DNA of 42,956 nucleotides, taken from positions 1 to 42,956 of the forward strand of contig PERU01000029.1 of NCBI GenBank assembly GCA_002928965.1, written 5' to 3'. The translations under genes and the position numbers were made by a program. Numbering within the stretch: position 1 is the stretch's first letter; every line of letters starts with the position of its first letter. This stretch comes from Methylomonas sp. Its GTDB lineage: Bacteria; Pseudomonadota; Gammaproteobacteria; Methylococcales; Methylomonadaceae. The notes below the pieces were generated by a model. The model had not been told where the DNA came from. It saw nothing but the letters and a program-made list of their open reading frames with translations, and made no database searches. Shown one piece after another: positions 1 to 7,867 of this stretch.

Positions 1-2
1 CG

Positions 3-314
3 CAAACCGCGGCGATTATTGCCTTAACCGGCAGTAACGCCAAGCAATTGGCTTATCATCTGGAGCGCAAACTGTTCGATACCGGCCATGCCTGCACTGT
101 GTTGGAGCAAATTTCGGCAACCACTACCGGTGCAGTCCTGGCTCCTGAGGTCATGCAATCGAACGAGGCGTTGGCTGAAGCGATCAAAAACGCCGGCCTG
201 CTGTGCCTGTGTGTCGATAGCCAACCGGCAGCGACTGACATGAGGTTTGACTGCAACCAATACAGTATTGACGAAATGTATGCCGCGTTAAAGAATCGCG
301 GGGTGATTCATTGA
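3..314 (+). CDS. C-terminal part of a protein with a degenerate APS-kinase-like domain (gene runs off the left edge)
   Basis: The frame is open from the window edge to a stop at 312-314, so only about 103 C-terminal residues are visible. They align by eye with adenylylsulfate kinase (CysC): a beta-strand plus loop (ALTGSNAKQL) where CysC has its P-loop, a helix LERKLFDTG, then EALAEAIKNAGLLCLCVDS like the CysC AGLIVLV strand, and an end (YSIDEMYAALKNRGVI) like the CysC C-terminus. The Walker A GxxGxGK[ST] is not intact, and the middle of a normal CysC (about 170 residues after the loop) is largely missing. It could be the tail of a CysN/CysC-type sulfate-activation protein whose kinase part has decayed, or a non-catalytic relative. 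The missing N-terminus prevents a firm call. bioD follows after 28 bp on the same strand. Confidence 0.5.
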   Translation, partial: QTAAIIALTGSNAKQLAYHLERKLFDTGHACTVLEQISATTTGAVLAPEVMQSNEALAEAIKNAGLLCLCVDSQPAATDMRFDCNQYSIDEMYAALKNRGVIH

Positions 315-342
315 ACATCAATAGCCCAAAAGGAAACTGCTA

Positions 343-1056
343 ATGGTTAACGTCAATCAGCGAGGTCTGTTTGTAACCGGCACTGACACCGGCGTCGGCA
401 AGACCCGCATTTCCGCGATACTGGCGTATCTTCTCAAGCAACGCGGCTTGGTGGTGCGGCCACGCAAACCGGTGGAATCCGGTTGTCTGACGGGTGAAGG
501 CGGTCTTGTTCCTGCTGACGCTACAACCTTACATGCCGCTGCTGGCAGTGATGAGCTTCTGGCGCAAATTTGCCCTTACCGGTTTGCATCTGCTTTATCG
601 CCGGAAAGGGCGGCGGCTCTGGCTGGTCAAAGTTTGACGCTGGATGAGCTCACTGTCGTTTGCCGCCAAGGTGTGGCTGAATCGGATTTTTTGCTGGTGG
701 AAGGTGCTGGCGGATTTTACTCACCCTTGGCAGCGGGAGCTCTGAATGCGGATCTTGCCGTGGCGCTGGCCTTACCGGTATTGCTGGTGACCTCAGATCG
801 ATTGGGCGCCATCAATCAAACCTTGCTGGCCGTGGAAGCGATCAGAAGTCGGGGGCTGACGCTGGCTGCGGTAGTGTTAAATCAAGTGGCGGCGGATATT
901 GATCCACACATGCACAACGCCACCGAACTGTCCCGTTGGTTGGGTGAGCCGGTACTGGCGACAGGTTACCAGCAAGCCGATAGTGGCAAATCTGCTTGGC
1001 TGTCACCTTGCCCTGCGCTGACAGAGTGGGTTGATCGACTGGCAGGTAGTTCTTGA
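343..1056 (+). CDS. bioD: Dethiobiotin synthetase
   Basis: ATP-dependent carboxylation and ring closure of 7,8-diaminopelargonic acid to dethiobiotin, the penultimate step of biotin synthesis, in the cytoplasm. The 237-residue protein has the family P-loop GTDTGVGKT near residues 13-21, the substrate-binding RKPVESG around residue 42, the [11 protein letters not shown] motif, and the [17 protein letters not shown] segment, all in the expected order. Length is normal. The ATG at 343 is preceded by a good AAGGAAA Shine-Dalgarno. It lies apart from other biotin genes here. Its end is about 50 bp before the ispG start, so the two may be cotranscribed. Confidence 0.95.
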   Translation: MVNVNQRGLFVTGTDTGVGKTRISAILAYLLKQRGLVVRPRKPVESGCLTGEGGLVPADATTLHAAAGSDELLAQICPYRFASALSPERAAALAGQSLTLDELTVVCRQGVAESDFLLVEGAGGFYSPLAAGALNADLAVALALPVLLVTSDRLGAINQTLLAVEAIRSRGLTLAAVVLNQVAADIDPHMHNATELSRWLGEPVLATGYQQADSGKSAWLSPCPALTEWVDRLAGSS

Positions 1057-1105
1057 ATTGCCCATCATCAACGGCCTAATCAACTCTCACAACCATGGAT
1101 TTTTT

Positions 1106-2326
1106 ATGTCAATTCAACCCAGAAAACAGACGCAACAGGTATTGGTAGGCAATGTAAGAGTGGGCGGCGGCGCACCCATCGTCGTGCAGTCGATGACCAA
1201 CACGGATACTGCCGATGTCGAAGCTAGTACGCAGCAGATCATGGAATTGGCCGTCGCCGGATCGGAGATCGTCCGGGTTACTGTCAATACGGAAGAAGCC
1301 GCCAAAGCGGTGCCGGAGATCGTCAACCGATTGGCGCAAAAAGGCTTTTCTACCCCTATAGTGGGTGACTTTCACTTTAACGGTCACAAGCTGCTGGCAA
1401 AATACCCCGACTGCGCGCAAACCCTAGCCAAATACCGCATTAATCCCGGCAACGTCGGCAAAGGTAAAGCGCGCGATCCGCAATTCCAACAAATGATCGA
1501 GCTGGCCTGCCGCTATGACAAGCCGGTACGCATCGGCGTCAACGGCGGTAGTCTGGATCAGGCGGTTTTAACCCGTCTGTTGGACGAAAATCGACTATTG
1601 GCCGAGCCTAAGCCCTTAGCGGCCATCACCCGCGAAGCCATTATTGTTTCGGCACTGGAAAGCGCAGCCAAAGCTCAGGAGTTGGGTTTAGGTAAAAACA
1701 AAATCACCCTGTCTTGTAAAATCAGTAATGTGCAGGAATTGATCAGCATTTATGAAGAACTGTCCCGTCGCTGCGATTATGCTTTGCATCTGGGCTTAAC
1801 CGAAGCGGGTATGGGCTCGAAAGGTATCGTTGCTTCCTCGGCCGCGCTGGGTGTACTGATGCAGCAAGGTATTGGCGACACTATCCGTGTTTCGCTAACG
1901 CCGGAACCCGGCGCCTCGCGTACCAAGGAAGTCATCGTGGCCCAGGAAATCCTGCAAACCATGGGTTTTCGATCCTTCACGCCGATGGTGATTGCGTGCC
2001 CCGGCTGCGGTCGCACCACCAGCGACTATTTCCAACGGCTGGCGCAAGACATCCAGGGCTTTTTGCGCGACCAAATGCCGGTCTGGAAAAGCAAATACCA
2101 AGGTGTAGAAAACATGGAAGTGGCGGTGATGGGCTGTGTGGTCAACGGCCCCGGTGAAAGCAAAAACGCCAACATCGGCATCAGTCTGCCGGGCACAGGC
2201 GAATCGCCGGTAGCACCGGTGTTCGAAGATGGCGTCAAAACCGTCACCTTGAAAGGCGATCATATCGCCGAAGAATTTCAGGCTTTGGTCGAGCGTTATA
2301 TCGAGTCACATTATGGTGCGCATTGA
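1106..2326 (+). CDS. ispG: (E)-4-hydroxy-3-methylbut-2-enyl-diphosphate synthase (flavodoxin)
   Basis: [4Fe-4S] enzyme of the MEP pathway that reduces methylerythritol cyclodiphosphate to HMBPP. The sequence begins [20 protein letters not shown], the standard family N-terminus, and carries GDFHFNGH, the [11 protein letters not shown] loop, and the cluster cysteines in ACPGCGRTT and [11 protein letters not shown]. At 406 residues it is longer than the E. coli protein (about 372) but within the range of longer proteobacterial versions. The frame extends upstream to a TTG at 1031 that would overlap bioD. The ATG at 1106 is preferred because homology begins just after it, although no strong Shine-Dalgarno precedes it. 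The product feeds the isoprenoids used by the carotenoid operon at 7868-12497. Confidence 0.95.
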   Translation: MSIQPRKQTQQVLVGNVRVGGGAPIVVQSMTNTDTADVEASTQQIMELAVAGSEIVRVTVNTEEAAKAVPEIVNRLAQKGFSTPIVGDFHFNGHKLLAKYPDCAQTLAKYRINPGNVGKGKARDPQFQQMIELACRYDKPVRIGVNGGSLDQAVLTRLLDENRLLAEPKPLAAITREAIIVSALESAAKAQELGLGKNKITLSCKISNVQELISIYEELSRRCDYALHLGLTEAGMGSKGIVASSAALGVLMQQGIGDTIRVSLTPEPGASRTKEVIVAQEILQTMGFRSFTPMVIACPGCGRTTSDYFQRLAQDIQGFLRDQMPVWKSKYQGVENMEVAVMGCVVNGPGESKNANIGISLPGTGESPVAPVFEDGVKTVTLKGDHIAEEFQALVERYIESHYGAH

Positions 2327-2373
2327 AGCCGTCTTTCCTTGGTTTATTTTCATAAATCCGAGACGTATTCTGA

Positions 2374-2411
2374 CTCGATAGCGACAAACCAGCGTGATTG
2401 TCGCTATCGAG
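2374..2411. terminator. Perfect 14-bp hairpin downstream of ispG
   Basis: The arms CTCGATAGCGACAA (2374-2387) and TTGTCGCTATCGAG (2398-2411) are exact reverse complements around a 10-nt loop, 47 bp after the ispG stop. No T-tract follows on the + strand, so a classical intrinsic terminator is only partly met. A transcript-stabilising hairpin or a repeat element are alternatives. Confidence 0.45.
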
Positions 2412-2727
2412 CGGGTGAAAAACAAACAAACGCGTGATGTTTGTCCATGGCAGCAACGGCTATGGTGAAAGTGTGTAACGGTTTGAACTTGAATACGGTG
2501 TGCTATTGCGTCCTTTGGGTAATGTGTTTTTCATGCCGGCCTATGTGATTTCAGAACCTGAAATCAGTCTAATGGCAGCAGTTTGTTGGCAAGATACTGA
2601 GGACGCTACACGCGGCAAAATTGAGTGAAACAGCTGTTAGGGTGTCGAAACTATCCAAGGTTGAAGTGATGTCATGGCTTTTAATCCTGCTCCTTAATTC
2701 GACTTTTCCATCGTTAAAACTACCGTT

Positions 2728-2766
2728 GATGCCCGCTGGGAAGCGGACATCCAGTGGCTTGGATGG
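2728..2766. repeat. Degenerate dispersed repeat, copy A
   Basis: The core GGGAAGCGGACATCCAG followed by TGGCTTGGATGG matches 41285-41324 at roughly three quarters of positions by eye. A third, poorer copy is at about 7405-7442. All three lie in gene-free spacers. Confidence 0.4.
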
Positions 2767-2935
2767 TGGTAAGCTTCAATCCACCCATGAGACCTGGGTT
2801 CCGGCAATCCCCTTGTGTCCAGAGTGTATGCCGGAAGAACATGTATCTGCACGAATCTGCCAAAGTGGAATCAATGTTGTTCGCCTTTATGTTCTGAGGC
2901 AGGTGCTAATAGGTCACGACTGCAATCTGGCGGGT

Positions 2936-3865
2936 TTATCCAATCGTATCCAGCAATTCTTTAGGCGTTACGTTATTTAGTTTAAATTCATTGGCGAATC
3001 TTTTTATTTTTATAAATGGCTTCAATAGGCCCTTACCCTTAAATAAATAATTAAACCAGCCTTTATCTTTAAAGCTATTTATAATCAATTCAACTTGGTG
3101 GTGGCTGGGTAAAGTTATAGTTTCTGATATTAATGCTTTCTTTCTAAATAAAATCCTTAAATTACCATTGTCATCCACTTTAATAGCATCAAAATATTCA
3201 CTCGCACTGGCGATTAATGTGTGCTTTGAATAATAATAAAGATGGGCTTTAAAAAATCTATTATGTGGCGAAGCATCGTCTTGAAGTATATTGGGGACTT
3301 CAATAAATAACAGGCCATCGTCCTTAAGAACATCCCATATATTCTTCATCACAGTTAGTGGATTGGCCATGTGCTCAAAAACGTGAAACATAGTGACAAT
3401 ATCTGCGGATGATTCTGTCAAATCATCTAGCATGGAAGTCATTATGTCCACATTGTATTCTTGCTTCGCAAAAGCTGAATAGCCATTATTAGGTTCAATG
3501 CCTGAGGCATCAAAGCCGTTTTTTCTGGCAAGATAGACAAACTCTCCACCACCCGCGCCTATATCAATTAATTTGCAATAATCTTTAATATCAACTTGGC
3601 ATTCTTTAAGGAAATTAATTCTATCCCATGCAGCTAAGCCTGCCCTTTTAATATGCTTTAGTTTTGGTGTGTAGGTTTTTTTATAATCTACCCTGTAATT
3701 ATGACTGTAATATAAGCTTAACTCTTCGTTAGTTGGAATATTAGTCTGTTGCACCAATCCACATTGTTTGCAAATAGATAGGGGGAATTTTGAATTCTGC
3801 TTGTGGTCAACAACCTCGACAGTAAAAATGTTATCGGAATTGCAAAGGGTGCATAAAAAAGTCAT
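2936..3865 (-). CDS. Class I SAM-dependent methyltransferase with N-terminal zinc-ribbon-like motif
   Basis: A 309-residue protein. Cys5, Cys8, Cys32 and Cys35 form two CxxC pairs resembling a zinc ribbon. The SAM-binding glycine loop DIGAGGGEF is at about 101-109, followed by GIEPNNG (acidic residue after the second strand) and the motif FHVFEHMANPL, typical of the Methyltransf_23-like group. The substrate is unknown. Relatives with this Cys-rich start are common in sugar and surface-polysaccharide clusters, but no such genes are nearby. The gene is strikingly AT-rich compared with its neighbours, which suggests recent acquisition. The ATG lacks a Shine-Dalgarno and is preceded directly by five heptanucleotide repeats. 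The family call is secure; the function is not. Confidence 0.85.
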   Translation of the reverse strand: MTFLCTLCNSDNIFTVEVVDHKQNSKFPLSICKQCGLVQQTNIPTNEELSLYYSHNYRVDYKKTYTPKLKHIKRAGLAAWDRINFLKECQVDIKDYCKLIDIGAGGGEFVYLARKNGFDASGIEPNNGYSAFAKQEYNVDIMTSMLDDLTESSADIVTMFHVFEHMANPLTVMKNIWDVLKDDGLLFIEVPNILQDDASPHNRFFKAHLYYYSKHTLIASASEYFDAIKVDDNGNLRILFRKKALISETITLPSHHQVELIINSFKDKGWFNYLFKGKGLLKPFIKIKRFANEFKLNNVTPKELLDTIG

Positions 3866-4453
3866 TGGATTTTAGATTTTAGATTTTAGATTTTAGGTTT
3901 TATATTTGTAACTCGGTCAAATTGGCGGCGAGTCGATTTTAATTTAACCGAGTGTTATGTAACGACTATCGCCATAAAGCCTTGTTTTTAAATGATTATC
4001 GATATTTTTCAATCTGTTCGTGCATCGCGAAGTGCAGGCGAATGCGAGCATAACAGAGGGTAAATCTTAATTTTAAGATAGCAAAATAGAATATTTAGAT
4101 ATATTTAATAGTAATTTCCGATATGTAGTTTAACGATTCATCCTTACCCGGTAGCGCCTTTCAGCCAGCGAGAATTTTAAATATCACCTTCCTTTGGCTG
4201 CGCAACTTTTGCATTATATTATCTTGACAGGCTGCTTGTTTATCAGTGGCGCGAGCAGGCGATTTTTTTCCGAGTAATTGGGTTGATTTCAGGCTTACCT
4301 AGGCTGCAGTTTGGGTGATAGGTCGGTTTTTTTTCAATCAGGTAGTTCTGATACAGTCCCGTGGTTGATCAAAGGCTGTTGCCGCTGGTTGGGCGTCACG
4401 TGACAAGTGGTAGCATAATGGTGCCGGTGTCTGTCAAGTGTGCCAGCATAGTC
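3866..4453. other. AT-rich spacer without a recognisable gene
   Basis: Apart from the heptamer repeat at its left end, about 550 bp contain no convincing gene or RNA. There are oligo-T tracts near 4264 and 4326. A 72-codon frame at 4361-4579 overlaps the end of the marC-family gene and has no family likeness. The AT-rich composition continues from the methyltransferase gene to about 4130 and then returns toward the background. Confidence 0.55.
3868..3902. repeat. Heptanucleotide tandem repeat, (GATTTTA)4 plus one GGTTTTA
   Basis: Four exact GATTTTA units (3868-3895) and one variant unit (3896-3902) end 2 bp upstream of the methyltransferase start codon at 3865 (minus strand). On the coding strand each unit reads TAAAATC, so each offers a -10-like TAAAAT. 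A -35-like TTGACC lies at 3920-3915 on the minus strand, 19 bp before the first TAAAAT. Confidence 0.85.
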
Positions 4454-5104
4454 TCAACTTTTATCCGCCAAGCCCGGAAACGCATCGACCAGTCCCAAAA
4501 TCATAAACTGCACAGCCATTGCAGCGAGAAGCAAGCCCATGATTCGGGTTGCCGTATTAATCCCCGCAGTACCCATTAATTGTCCCAGGCTATTGGCGAT
4601 ACGTAATGTTAACCAAATAACTGCCGCCAATATAAAAATGCCTACGGTTAATAGGATTTTTTCGAACCATTGATCCATTTGGTTGACATTGACAATCACC
4701 AAACTGATCGCGCCAGGGCCTGCCAACAAAGGTATCGCTAATGGAACGATAGCAATATCGTCTTTATGTGCAGCTTCTAGGGTTTCTTGATGGGTATGGC
4801 TTGCACCGCTGGATTTAGCATGGAACATGGAAATAGCCACCAGTAACACCAATAGGCCGCTGGCAATGCGGAAGGCCGGCATCGTGATCCCGAAAAATTG
4901 TAATACTGCGCTGCCTGTCCAGATTGAAATCACCAGGATGATGGCCACGGCCATTGCGGTTTTTATCGCTATGCGCTTGACTTCGGATTCTGATTTGTTG
5001 GCGGTCATACTCAGATAAACAGGTATTGCCCCAAGCGGATTCAGGATGGCAAAAATACCCACAAAATCTTTGAAAAGATCAGTCCAATTGATTATGTCTT
5101 GCAT
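4454..5104 (-). CDS. MarC-family inner-membrane protein
   Basis: A 216-residue integral membrane protein with about six hydrophobic segments. Family signatures are FAILNPLGAIPVYLSMT near the start, the central PLAIPLLAGPGAISLVIV, and a terminal ATRIMGLLLAAMAVQFMILGL. This matches the MarC/UPF0056 family (E. coli YchE, YhgN, MarC), whose transport role is unresolved. The early link of MarC to multidrug resistance has not held up, so no substrate is proposed. Between the two long halves there is a short His-containing loop (SGASHTHQETLEAAHKDD). The gene is in the same orientation as the small membrane gene upstream (5182-5589), but a strong inverted repeat at 5142-5171 sits between them. Confidence 0.9.
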   Translation of the reverse strand: MQDIINWTDLFKDFVGIFAILNPLGAIPVYLSMTANKSESEVKRIAIKTAMAVAIILVISIWTGSAVLQFFGITMPAFRIASGLLVLLVAISMFHAKSSGASHTHQETLEAAHKDDIAIVPLAIPLLAGPGAISLVIVNVNQMDQWFEKILLTVGIFILAAVIWLTLRIANSLGQLMGTAGINTATRIMGLLLAAMAVQFMILGLVDAFPGLADKS

Positions 5105-5141
5105 GATAAGTGAGATATTCAGTAATTAAACAAGTTAAACA

Positions 5142-5171
5142 CTAGGAGCCTGTCCGAGGATAGGCTCCTAG
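5142..5171. repeat. 30-bp near-perfect palindrome: collapsed copy of the CTAG-bounded inverted-repeat element
   Basis: The ends CTAGGAGCCT (5142-5151) and AGGCTCCTAG (5162-5171) are exact reverse complements, and TCC/GGA inside also pair. The first 17 bases match the left end of the element at 41364-41534. This fits an element reduced to its two termini. On the minus strand it is followed by T-rich sequence, so it may also act as a terminator after the 5182-5589 gene. Confidence 0.7.
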
Positions 5172-5181
5172 GCATTCAAAG

Positions 5182-5589
5182 CTAAATAAAAAGCAGGGCT
5201 AATTTAGTCAAGGCAAAAAATAACAAGATAATTAACCCGTAAATACCAAATTTTTGCAAGCGGCTTTTAGCTGACCAGTTTTGTCGCCTGCTGTAAAAGG
5301 CGTCAGACAAAGCCTGATAGAATTTTTTAAACACATACCAAACAATTAAAACGCCAATGATCAGGTAAATCCAAGCGGATATGACTTGGGCTTGACGAAG
5401 CGATATGTCAAAAATCGATTGCAACAGCCTTTCCAACAAAAAACCAAATAAATTGATCTTTAACTGTATGGCGTCATTAATCACCAGCAAAGCTTTGTTA
5501 GGAAATATAAACACCAAGCCAGCGGATATCACCAACAGTGTTTTATATCCAATAAAATGCCTGATCGACGCATACCATTGACGATTCAT
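5182..5589 (-). CDS. Uncharacterised small membrane protein
   Basis: I do not recognise this 135-residue protein. It has three hydrophobic stretches: about residues 17-30 (TLLVISAGLVFIFP), 70-88 (ISAWIYLIIGVLIVWYVFK), and 113-134 (FGIYGLIILLFFALTKLALLFI). A short basic segment (YSRRQNWSAKSRLQK) lies before the last one, and an amphipathic region (LFGFLLERLLQSIFDISL) lies between the first two. The layout suggests an inner-membrane protein with a cytoplasmic basic loop. The ATG at 5589 has only a weak ribosome-binding site. It lies between the marC-family gene and the chemoreceptor on the same strand, each separated by hairpins, so it may be its own transcription unit. Confidence 0.6.
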   Translation of the reverse strand: MNRQWYASIRHFIGYKTLLVISAGLVFIFPNKALLVINDAIQLKINLFGFLLERLLQSIFDISLRQAQVISAWIYLIIGVLIVWYVFKKFYQALSDAFYSRRQNWSAKSRLQKFGIYGLIILLFFALTKLALLFI

Positions 5590-5731
5590 CTATGTATTTC
5601 TGCTTGAGAAGAGTCGTGTTTAGCCATTGAATCAGCCGGACGTTTTGATGGAAGCCGCGCGAGTATGGGTAACTATTTAAAAACCAATCAAGAGCCGGGT
5701 TAACATTTCTTTTTTCGCCCGCATTCTATCA

Positions 5732-5766
5732 ATGGCGGTGGATTATTTTGACTAATTCACCGCCAT
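5732..5766 (-). terminator. Hairpin downstream of the chemoreceptor gene
   Basis: ATGGCGGTG (5732-5740) pairs exactly with CACCGCCAT (5758-5766). ATT/AAT and a G-T pair extend the stem toward a 9-nt loop. It begins 5 bp after the stop of the gene at 5772-7274. No strong U-tract follows on the minus strand, so termination efficiency is uncertain. Confidence 0.5.
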
Positions 5767-5771
5767 GCTGT

Positions 5772-7274
5772 CTACAGTTTGAAAAAGCCCACCACATTCT
5801 GCAATTCTTCTGCCTGCCCGTTTAACTCTTCTGCGGTTGCAGCCATTTCTTCGGAAATGGCTGCGTTTTGTTGGGTGGCTTTATCCAGTTGTCGCATGGC
5901 TTCACTAATTTGTTGAATACCGCTGGCTTGTTCTTTGGATGTCGCCGTTATTTCATCCACCAGATTCGATGTTTTAACGATGTTGGGTAACACATTGCCA
6001 ATCAACATACCGGCTTTTTCGGCAATTGCCACGCTGTTGGTGGCAAGTTCGTTGATTTCTTCTGCGGTCGTGCGGCTGCTTTCTGCCAGCTTTCTGACCT
6101 CGGCAGCGACCACCGCAAAACCTTTGCCTTGTTCGCCTGCAGAAGCGGCTTCAATGGCGGCATTTAATGACAGCAAATTGGTTTTGTAAGCAATGTCTTC
6201 GATTAAGCCAATTTTTTTGGCGATATGTTTCATTGCTGCAACTGTTTCTATCACCGCCTCACTACCTTGTTTGGCGCCATCAGCTGATTGGCTGGCCATT
6301 TGCTCGGTTACTTTGGCATTTTCTGTGTTTTGTTGCACCGATGCGCTCAGTTCTTCAATCGAGCTGGTGGTTTCCTCGACGCTTGCGGCTTGTTGGGTAG
6401 TAGCTTGGCTGATGGATTGAGCGGTTGCGCTGACTTCTTTTGAGGCATTGCTGACAGCTTCTGAATTGTTTCTCACATGCTGCACTACATTGCTTAACTG
6501 ATCTCGCATTTCTTTTAAATCGTAGAGCAGGCTTTTGCTATCGCCCTCCTGAAGCAACACTTCAACCGACAAATTGCCATTGGACAATTGTTTTACCATT
6601 TCTGCCGCATAGGCAGGTTCACCACCCAGTTGCTTCATTAAGGAACGGGTTATCAGGTAGCCAGCGATGCCGCCCGTCAGAATCGATAAAAACGACAACA
6701 ATTTAATCATGTTGGCGCTACTGGAAACCGTGTGTGTTGCTTCTGTTCCGGTTTGCTGCATCAACTGAGTTTGATACTCGATCAAGTCATTTACGGCATC
6801 AAGGTAGGTGGTCTGCAGTTTTCTGACGGTCGCCAGCAAGTACGCTGCGGCTTCTTGTTGCTTGCCTTCACCCGCCAATTTTATGAATTGATCCTGGGCA
6901 TTGACGTAAGCGCCACGCGCATCCAAAACAGCTTTAAACTTTAATTTCCCGTCAACGCTGCTGATGGTTTCATCCAGTTTATCGAGATTGTCTTTGATGC
7001 TGACACGCGCTTCTTTTATGCGATTCAATTCTTTATTGATAGTGTCTTGATCTTCGACCAACAACGTATTCCGCATGGCTCTGGCAATCACGTTGATGTT
7101 GTTAATGACATTATTCGCCCATACCGTTTTGGGGAACTTGTCGTTAACCATGTCGTTGATACCCGATAACAGTGTGTTCATGCTATTCAAGCTGACACCG
7201 GCTATGATGATTAACAGTAGTATTAAACCACCATACCCAAGACCCAAGCGGGTTCCCACTTTCATTGTGCTCAT
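5772..7274 (-). CDS. Methyl-accepting chemotaxis protein
   Basis: A 500-residue transmembrane chemoreceptor. The first hydrophobic segment is at about residues 11-30, followed by a helical periplasmic domain of four-helix-bundle type (about 31-185, including the conserved NTLLVED-like stretch). A second membrane segment lies at about 188-210 ([21 protein letters not shown]), then a HAMP linker and the cytoplasmic coiled-coil. The hairpin tip ([17 protein letters not shown], then [19 protein letters not shown]) is canonical for binding CheA and CheW. There is no C-terminal NWETF-type pentapeptide; the protein ends GFFKL. The ligand is not predictable. The ATG at 7274 has a GGGG-type ribosome-binding site. 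No che genes are in the window, so it is an orphan receptor. Confidence 0.95.
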   Translation of the reverse strand: MSTMKVGTRLGLGYGGLILLLIIIAGVSLNSMNTLLSGINDMVNDKFPKTVWANNVINNINVIARAMRNTLLVEDQDTINKELNRIKEARVSIKDNLDKLDETISSVDGKLKFKAVLDARGAYVNAQDQFIKLAGEGKQQEAAAYLLATVRKLQTTYLDAVNDLIEYQTQLMQQTGTEATHTVSSSANMIKLLSFLSILTGGIAGYLITRSLMKQLGGEPAYAAEMVKQLSNGNLSVEVLLQEGDSKSLLYDLKEMRDQLSNVVQHVRNNSEAVSNASKEVSATAQSISQATTQQAASVEETTSSIEELSASVQQNTENAKVTEQMASQSADGAKQGSEAVIETVAAMKHIAKKIGLIEDIAYKTNLLSLNAAIEAASAGEQGKGFAVVAAEVRKLAESSRTTAEEINELATNSVAIAEKAGMLIGNVLPNIVKTSNLVDEITATSKEQASGIQQISEAMRQLDKATQQNAAISEEMAATAEELNGQAEELQNVVGFFKL

Positions 7275-7404
7275 GTTTAAGCCCCTTGACTCTAGCCGTC
7301 AGGCGGTAATTTCAAAAAATAGATTGGTTAATCGATTTACTGCTTAGCAAACTGCTTCAGCTAACAAAAGTCGGTCATGCTCGCAGAGCCTGCTCCCGGC
7401 TTAT

Positions 7405-7442
7405 ACGGGGGAATGCGGGCATTCAGTGCCATGGTCAAGCTT
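7405..7442. repeat. Degenerate dispersed repeat, copy C (weak)
   Basis: GAATGCGGGCATTCAGTGCC followed by ATGG and AAGCTT resembles the copies at 2728-2766 and 41285-41324. The similarity is by eye and includes an indel. Confidence 0.25.
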
Positions 7443-7640
7443 TGAGCTAACCATGCCGTTTGGAATTTCAGCAGTCCACTTGTGCGCCAAGTGGGTATTC
7501 CGAAATGCGATTTACGGAACGTGTCGCTGAATGAGCTGAAAGAGATTACCAATCGGGGTCGATTATTCAATCTATATAAGCATACTCTGACAGGCTGTCA
7601 AAGAATACTTGGATTAAATAGCATTTACTTGCTTATGGAC

Positions 7641-7756
7641 TTAGGATTTCTCCAAAAGTAACGTCCCCCTTTGAAAAAGTACCCACAGGGCATAAAGGGG
7701 ATTGAGGGAGATTTATTCGAAGAATCTCCCACAGCCCTCTTTGTCAAAGAGGGGCG
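7641..7756. repeat. Palindromic dispersed repeat, copy 1
   Basis: It begins TTAGGATTTC, then TCCCCCTTTGAAAAAG, contains GGGGATTGAGGGAGATTTATT, and ends CCTCTTTGTCAAAGAGGGG. The same parts in the same order occur at 42836-42936. The terminal CCTCTTT/AAAGAGG forms a hairpin, and the ends CCCCCTTTGA and TCAAAGAGGGG are imperfect inverted repeats. Confidence 0.75.
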
Positions 7757-7867
7757 AGTAAACCGTGCTTTGGTAAGACCAGAATTTCTGGACATTATTT
7801 GCAACCCAATCTTTGGCCAGGAAAATCTATCAGTCAGCGTGTTTGGGTAAGTCATTACCGAGTCGCG

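Larger units (their letters stand above)
2327..2935. other. Non-coding, repeat-containing spacer between ispG and the methyltransferase gene
   Basis: No credible gene is visible in about 600 bp. It contains the hairpin at 2374-2411 and a degenerate dispersed-repeat copy at 2728-2766. A 119-codon open frame at 2621-2980 runs through the repeat, has no family likeness, and overlaps the end of the methyltransferase gene, so it was not called. Confidence 0.6.
7275..7867. other. Repeat-rich spacer between the chemoreceptor and carotenoid genes
   Basis: No gene is supported in about 590 bp. Contents: a weak dispersed-repeat copy near 7405-7442, a short hairpin CCACTT/AAGTGG at 7476-7494, and the palindromic repeat copy at 7641-7756. 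Open frames at 7361-7570 and 7625-7855 (minus) cross these repeats and resemble no family. Confidence 0.55.

Noticed and set aside
2621-2980. 119-codon + strand frame
   Set aside because: Runs through a dispersed repeat, has no family likeness, and overlaps the 3' end of the well-supported methyltransferase gene.
4202-4235. TTGACA near 4224 as a promoter -35
   Set aside because: No -10 hexamer at an acceptable distance and no gene downstream on that strand.
4395-4404. 10-bp palindrome GTCACGTGAC
   Set aside because: Short, isolated, and not positioned at a gene start; expected by chance in a window this size.
7625-7855. 76-codon minus-strand frame
   Set aside because: Mostly encoded by palindromic repeat copy 1.
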